Part shown: one piece after another, positions 7,519 to 9,547 of the stretch
Layout of the letters: each line of letters opens with the position of its first letter
Numbering within the stretch: the first letter of the stretch is position 1
Origin: an uncultured Lysobacteraceae bacterium
Lineage (GTDB): Bacteria; Pseudomonadota; Gammaproteobacteria; Xanthomonadales; Rhodanobacteraceae
Assembly: GCA_946482585.1 (NCBI GenBank)
Contig: CAMLSI010000191.1
Location: forward strand, 1 to 9,547
DNA length: 9,547 nt
Reading direction: 5' to 3'
Position numbers and translations under genes: made by a program
The notes under the pieces: generated by a model
Database searches by the model: none
What the model saw: only the letters and a program-made list of their open reading frames with translations
What the model was told of the DNA's origin: nothing

Positions 7519-7971
7519 TCACACGTCGGGCTGGACGCGCGCCGGGTAGATCAGGCGCTCGATCGCCATCGGCAGATAGCGCCGTGCAAACACGAGCTGC
7601 AACTGGCTCAGTACGGCCATGGCGCGACGGCAGTCGTCGTCGGTCGGCGCATAGACGAACAGAAATGCGCCGCCGCTGCGCGCGAGCTCGAGGTCGTCGT
7701 CGATATAGCCGGCCTCGGTCCCTACGGCCTTTGAAATCTGTATTTTCAGCTTGTCGAGAAAACTCGCGTCATCCAGCGATTCGAGTTCGTTGGCGACGAA
7801 TTCGCCCGTGGCTGCGCGGACTTCGTCGGCGGTGAAGCCCTGCCGCAACAGCGCGGCTTCTGCCGCCTGCGCCTGCGCATAGTCCTCGAAGCCGACGAGG
7901 ATGTAGTGGCGCGGATAGAACATGCCGAAGGAATGATCGCCTTCCTTGAAGAATTCCCAGTGCGTTTTCAT
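7519..7971 (-). CDS. Hypothetical 150-residue cytoplasmic protein, possible beta-alpha-beta repeat fold
   Basis: I do not recognise this protein. It has no signal peptide or membrane segment and one cysteine (C114). An aromatic-rich start (HWEFFKEG, 4-11; GMFYPRHY, 16-23) leads into a strand-helix-strand pattern: YILVGF (23-28), helix ~29-45 ending LLRQGF, then EVRAATGEF (50-58). After an acidic middle (62-95), a second strand-helix-strand follows: AFLFVYA (102-108), helix ~111-125, then the segment to 141. This layout resembles the small repeated alpha/beta folds of YflT-type stress proteins, but that is inference from pattern alone. The start is well supported: GGAGG (complement of 7977-7981) lies five bases upstream of the ATG. 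Codon use is mostly GC-rich, except for the stretch KLKIQISK (74-81), which uses several A/T-ending codons. Confidence 0.75.
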   Translation of the reverse strand: MKTHWEFFKEGDHSFGMFYPRHYILVGFEDYAQAQAAEAALLRQGFTADEVRAATGEFVANELESLDDASFLDKLKIQISKAVGTEAGYIDDDLELARSGGAFLFVYAPTDDDCRRAMAVLSQLQLVFARRYLPMAIERLIYPARVQPDV

Positions 7972-8119
7972 GACGGCCTCCAGGCACAGGAGAGTGAGCT
8001 CCGGGCGAGCCGGCCCGCGGCCGGGCCCGCAGCGGCACCGCGGCGGTGGCGCGCGCGGCTCGAACGTAGGTGCTGTCGTCGCCCGGCGGGGTTGCGGTGC
8101 CGGATGAGGTCAGCCGCCT
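7972..8119. other. 148-bp intergenic region with GC-rich hairpins
   Basis: This gap lies between two minus-strand genes. It contains GGCCCG/CGGGCC (8012-8017 with 8022-8027, four-base loop) and CACCG/CGGTG (8036-8040 with 8044-8048), either of which could terminate the EF-hand transcript, although no T-tract follows on the minus strand. The GGAGG ribosome-binding site of the downstream gene is at 7977-7981. No promoter hexamers stand out. Confidence 0.35.
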
Positions 8120-8404
8120 TCAGCGCTTTTCTTCCTGATAGCGCGCGAACTCGGCGGCATCGAGCTTGCCATCGCTGTTGGTGTCGAGACGCGCGAATTT
8201 GCCGGCGAGTTCGTTGCCCGATGGTACCTCGGACTTGTCGACGAAGCCGTCTTTGTTGACGTCCAATTGCGCCATGGACGTCATGCCCGTCGCGGGATCG
8301 AGCGAGCTCGGCGGTGGCGGCGTCTGGGTCTGGGCGAGCGCGGCCCCCGTCAGCATGATCGCGGCGAGCAGCGCGGCAGCGGGCAGAACGACAGTGACGT
8401 GCAT
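8120..8404 (-). CDS. Small exported EF-hand calcium-binding protein
   Basis: This 94-residue protein has a signal peptide, residues 1-24 (hydrophobic from 5 to 24, ALA before QTQ), followed by a short Pro-rich linker (TPPPPSS, 28-34). Two canonical 12-residue EF-hand loops follow: DVNKDGFVDKSE (48-59) and DTNSDGKLDAAE (74-85). Each has Asp/Asn at positions 1, 3 and 5, Gly at 6 and Glu at 12, so both should bind Ca2+. The pair is close enough to form one EF-hand unit. Exported, it probably acts in the periplasm or outside, as a calcium buffer or sensor; no partner is visible. The frame stays open upstream to 8500, but the ATG at 8404 is chosen because the signal peptide starts there and GGAG lies seven bases upstream. 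Confidence 0.88.
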   Translation of the reverse strand: MHVTVVLPAAALLAAIMLTGAALAQTQTPPPPSSLDPATGMTSMAQLDVNKDGFVDKSEVPSGNELAGKFARLDTNSDGKLDAAEFARYQEEKR

Positions 8405-8411
8405 GGCGAGT

Positions 8412-8415
8412 CTCC
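8412..8415 (-). promoter_or_regulatory. Ribosome-binding site of the EF-hand gene
   Basis: GGAG on the minus strand (within CGGAGA) stands seven bases before the ATG at 8404-8402. It decides the start: the upstream in-frame ATG at 8500 would add 32 Arg/Pro-rich residues ahead of the signal peptide and hide it. Confidence 0.7.
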
Positions 8416-8616
8416 GTGGCAGGAACGAGTCCTTCCGCAGACGCAGGCGGCGTGCCAGCGGCGCCCGACCCGGCGCGATTCCGGCGCAAGGCCCGGCCAT
8501 TGCTGGGTTTGCTCGACGTGCGCCTCATCGCGCGCTGCGTCGCCGGCGCTGCAGTCTGCACGTCGCCACTGCGGGTCCGTGCGCGATGCACGGCCCACGC
8601 CGCGAATCGATCGACT
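8416..8616. other. Intergenic region between helicase and EF-hand genes
   Basis: This stretch lies downstream of the helicase stop and upstream of the EF-hand gene, both on the minus strand. A hairpin CCGTGC/GCACGG (8577-8582 with 8588-8593, five-base loop) sits 23 bp past the helicase stop and may help end its transcript, although no T-tract follows. I see no gene and no convincing promoter, though one for the EF-hand gene should be here. Confidence 0.35.
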
Positions 8617-9547
8617 TTACTTCCGGCCTTTGTGCTTGCCGCCGCCGCTACCGCCGCGGAACGCTTCCGGCGCCTCGTCGGCACGGGTGATGCGTAGCTG
8701 CTGGCCCGACACCCAGACTTTCTTCAGGTGCTTGAACACGTCGCCCGGCATGCCCTGCGGCAGATCGATGAGGCTGTGGTCGTCGCGGATCTCGATGCGG
8801 CCGATGTTCGCACTGTCGAGTCCGGCCTCGTTCGCGATCGCGCCGACGATGTTCGCCGGTTTCACGCCGTGGCTGTGACCGACTTCGATGCGGAACGTCT
8901 CCATGCCGGTTTCCTGCCGGCGCGGGCGTTCCGGACGGTCAGGACGTTCCGCACGCTCCGGACGTTCGGTCCGCGCCGGACGTTCCGGGCGATCGGGGCG
9001 CGCGCCCGGCGCGCGCTCCGCGTACTTGGCGGCGGGTGCGTCGACGCGTTCGATGCGATGCGCCGGTGCGCGGGGCGCCGATGCATCCGGCGCGCGCGGC
9101 GTCTCGGCAGCAGAACGATCCGCGGGTGTCGGATGGCGTGGTTTCGGCGAAGCCGCGTTGGAACCATCGCGCTCGCGGCGTTCGGGCCGCGGCCGTTCGC
9201 CGCGCGGTCCGCGTTCGCCGCGCGGATTGTCGCCGTCGCGGCGTGCGACCCATTTCTCGCGTTCGTGGCGCTCGAACTTCGCTTCCTGCTCGAGCAGCAG
9301 CGGTGTGTCGCCCTGCGCGAGGCGCGCGAGCGCCGCGGCGATCTCGACGGCAGGCACGTCGTGCTCGGTCTCGTATTGTTCGATGAGCTGCTGGAACAGC
9401 TCGAGCCCGCCGGCAGCGCGCGTGTCGCTGATGCGCTGCTTGAACCGCGCGATGCGCTGGTCGTTGACCGCTTCCACGGTGGGCAGGTTCATCGGCTCGA
9501 TCGGCTGGCGCGTCGCGCGTTCGATCGCGCGCAGCATGCCGCGTTCG
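8617..9547 (-). CDS. deaD: DeaD/CsdA-type ATP-dependent RNA helicase, C-terminal part only
   Basis: The frame is open at the right edge, so the DEAD-box core (Walker motifs, DEAD, SAT, HRIGRTGR) lies outside the window. About 309 C-terminal residues are present. Counting from M1 at 9537, residues 1-80 carry the conserved post-core segment, with RAIERATRQPIEPMNLPTVE (3-22), RFKQRI (31-36), LIEQYE (51-56) and VPAVEIAAALARLAQGD (61-77), as in gammaproteobacterial DeaD. Residues ~95-210 are a low-complexity Arg/Glu/Pro linker. Residues 212-286 match a DbpA-type RNA-binding domain (RIEVGHSHGVKPANIVGAI, 216-234; DLPQGMP, 258-264). A basic Gly/Lys tail, GGSGGGKHKGRK, ends it. DeaD unwinds structured RNA and aids ribosome assembly and cold adaptation. 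The symbol is given because the post-core, linker and RNA-binding layout matches DeaD and not DbpA or RhlE. Confidence 0.9.
   Translation of the reverse strand, partial: ERGMLRAIERATRQPIEPMNLPTVEAVNDQRIARFKQRISDTRAAGGLELFQQLIEQYETEHDVPAVEIAAALARLAQGDTPLLLEQEAKFERHEREKWVARRDGDNPRGERGPRGERPRPERRERDGSNAASPKPRHPTPADRSAAETPRAPDASAPRAPAHRIERVDAPAAKYAERAPGARPDRPERPARTERPERAERPDRPERPRRQETGMETFRIEVGHSHGVKPANIVGAIANEAGLDSANIGRIEIRDDHSLIDLPQGMPGDVFKHLKKVWVSGQQLRITRADEAPEAFRGGSGGGKHKGRK
8927..8998 (-). repeat. Eight imperfect 9-bp tandem repeats within the helicase linker
   Basis: On the plus strand the units read cgttccgga, cggtcagga, cgttccgca, cgctccgga, cgttcggtc, cgcgccgga, cgttccggg and cgatcgggg. 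On the coding strand each encodes three residues of the pattern (P/A/T)-(E/D/A)-R, giving an alternating-charge Arg/Glu/Pro linker. The 9-bp period is in frame, so copy-number change would lengthen or shorten the linker without a frameshift. Confidence 0.85.
9195..9225 (-). repeat. Two 13-bp direct repeats in an 18-bp period, helicase linker
   Basis: The 13-mer gttcgccgcgcgg occurs at 9195-9207 and again at 9213-9225, an 18-bp period that is in frame. It encodes the repeated PRGER segments at residues ~105-115 of the visible helicase part, upstream of the 9-bp repeat block. Confidence 0.8.

Noticed and set aside
8405..8500. 32-residue N-terminal extension of the EF-hand protein
   Set aside because: Arg/Pro-rich, would hide the signal peptide, and the ATG at 8404 has its own Shine-Dalgarno.
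1..9547. Possible novel multi-gene defence, secretion or biosynthetic system
   Set aside because: Genes alternate in strand, show no tight operon spacing and no shared pathway, and there are no mobile-element, nuclease, toxin or repeat-array hallmarks.

Overview
This is a GC-rich (clearly above 60% by eye) bacterial chromosomal stretch with eight protein-coding genes, two of them cut by the window edges. I saw no RNA gene, CRISPR array, insertion sequence, integrase, phage gene or att-like repeat. The best clue to the organism is the C-terminal part of a DeaD/CsdA-type RNA helicase at the right edge, which has the gammaproteobacterial arrangement (conserved post-core segment, Arg-rich linker, DbpA-type RNA-binding domain). 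With the GC content and the several periplasmic or secreted proteins, this suggests a Xanthomonadales-like gammaproteobacterium. That placement is inference.

Layout. 1-1017 (-): N-terminal 339 residues of an exported metal-dependent amidohydrolase. 1174-2961 (+): secreted protein with two copies of a ~122-residue module followed by a six-bladed Kelch-type propeller. 2983-3017: perfect 13-bp hairpin between convergent genes. 3039-4577 (-): integral-membrane spermidine-synthase-like protein. 4712-5728 (+): exported Cys-rich protein ending in a DUF1311/LprI-like domain. 5731-5766: 10-bp hairpin. 5782-7221 (-): FAD/NAD(P)-binding oxidoreductase. 7222-7518: non-coding. 7519-7971 (-): unrecognised 150-residue cytoplasmic protein. 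8120-8404 (-): small exported protein with two EF-hands. 8617-9547 (-): C-terminal part of a DeaD-like helicase with a repetitive Arg/Glu/Pro linker.

The genes alternate in strand or are separated by 50-300 bp, so nearly all look like separate transcription units. No operon is obvious and the products share no pathway. Four of the eight carry N-terminal signal peptides, so the region leans towards envelope functions, but that is an impression and not a system. I did not find a convincing undescribed system. The points most worth a second look are the duplicated-module Kelch protein, the unrecognised 150-residue protein, the membrane spermidine-synthase homologue without visible partners, and the 9-bp tandem repeats encoding the helicase linker.
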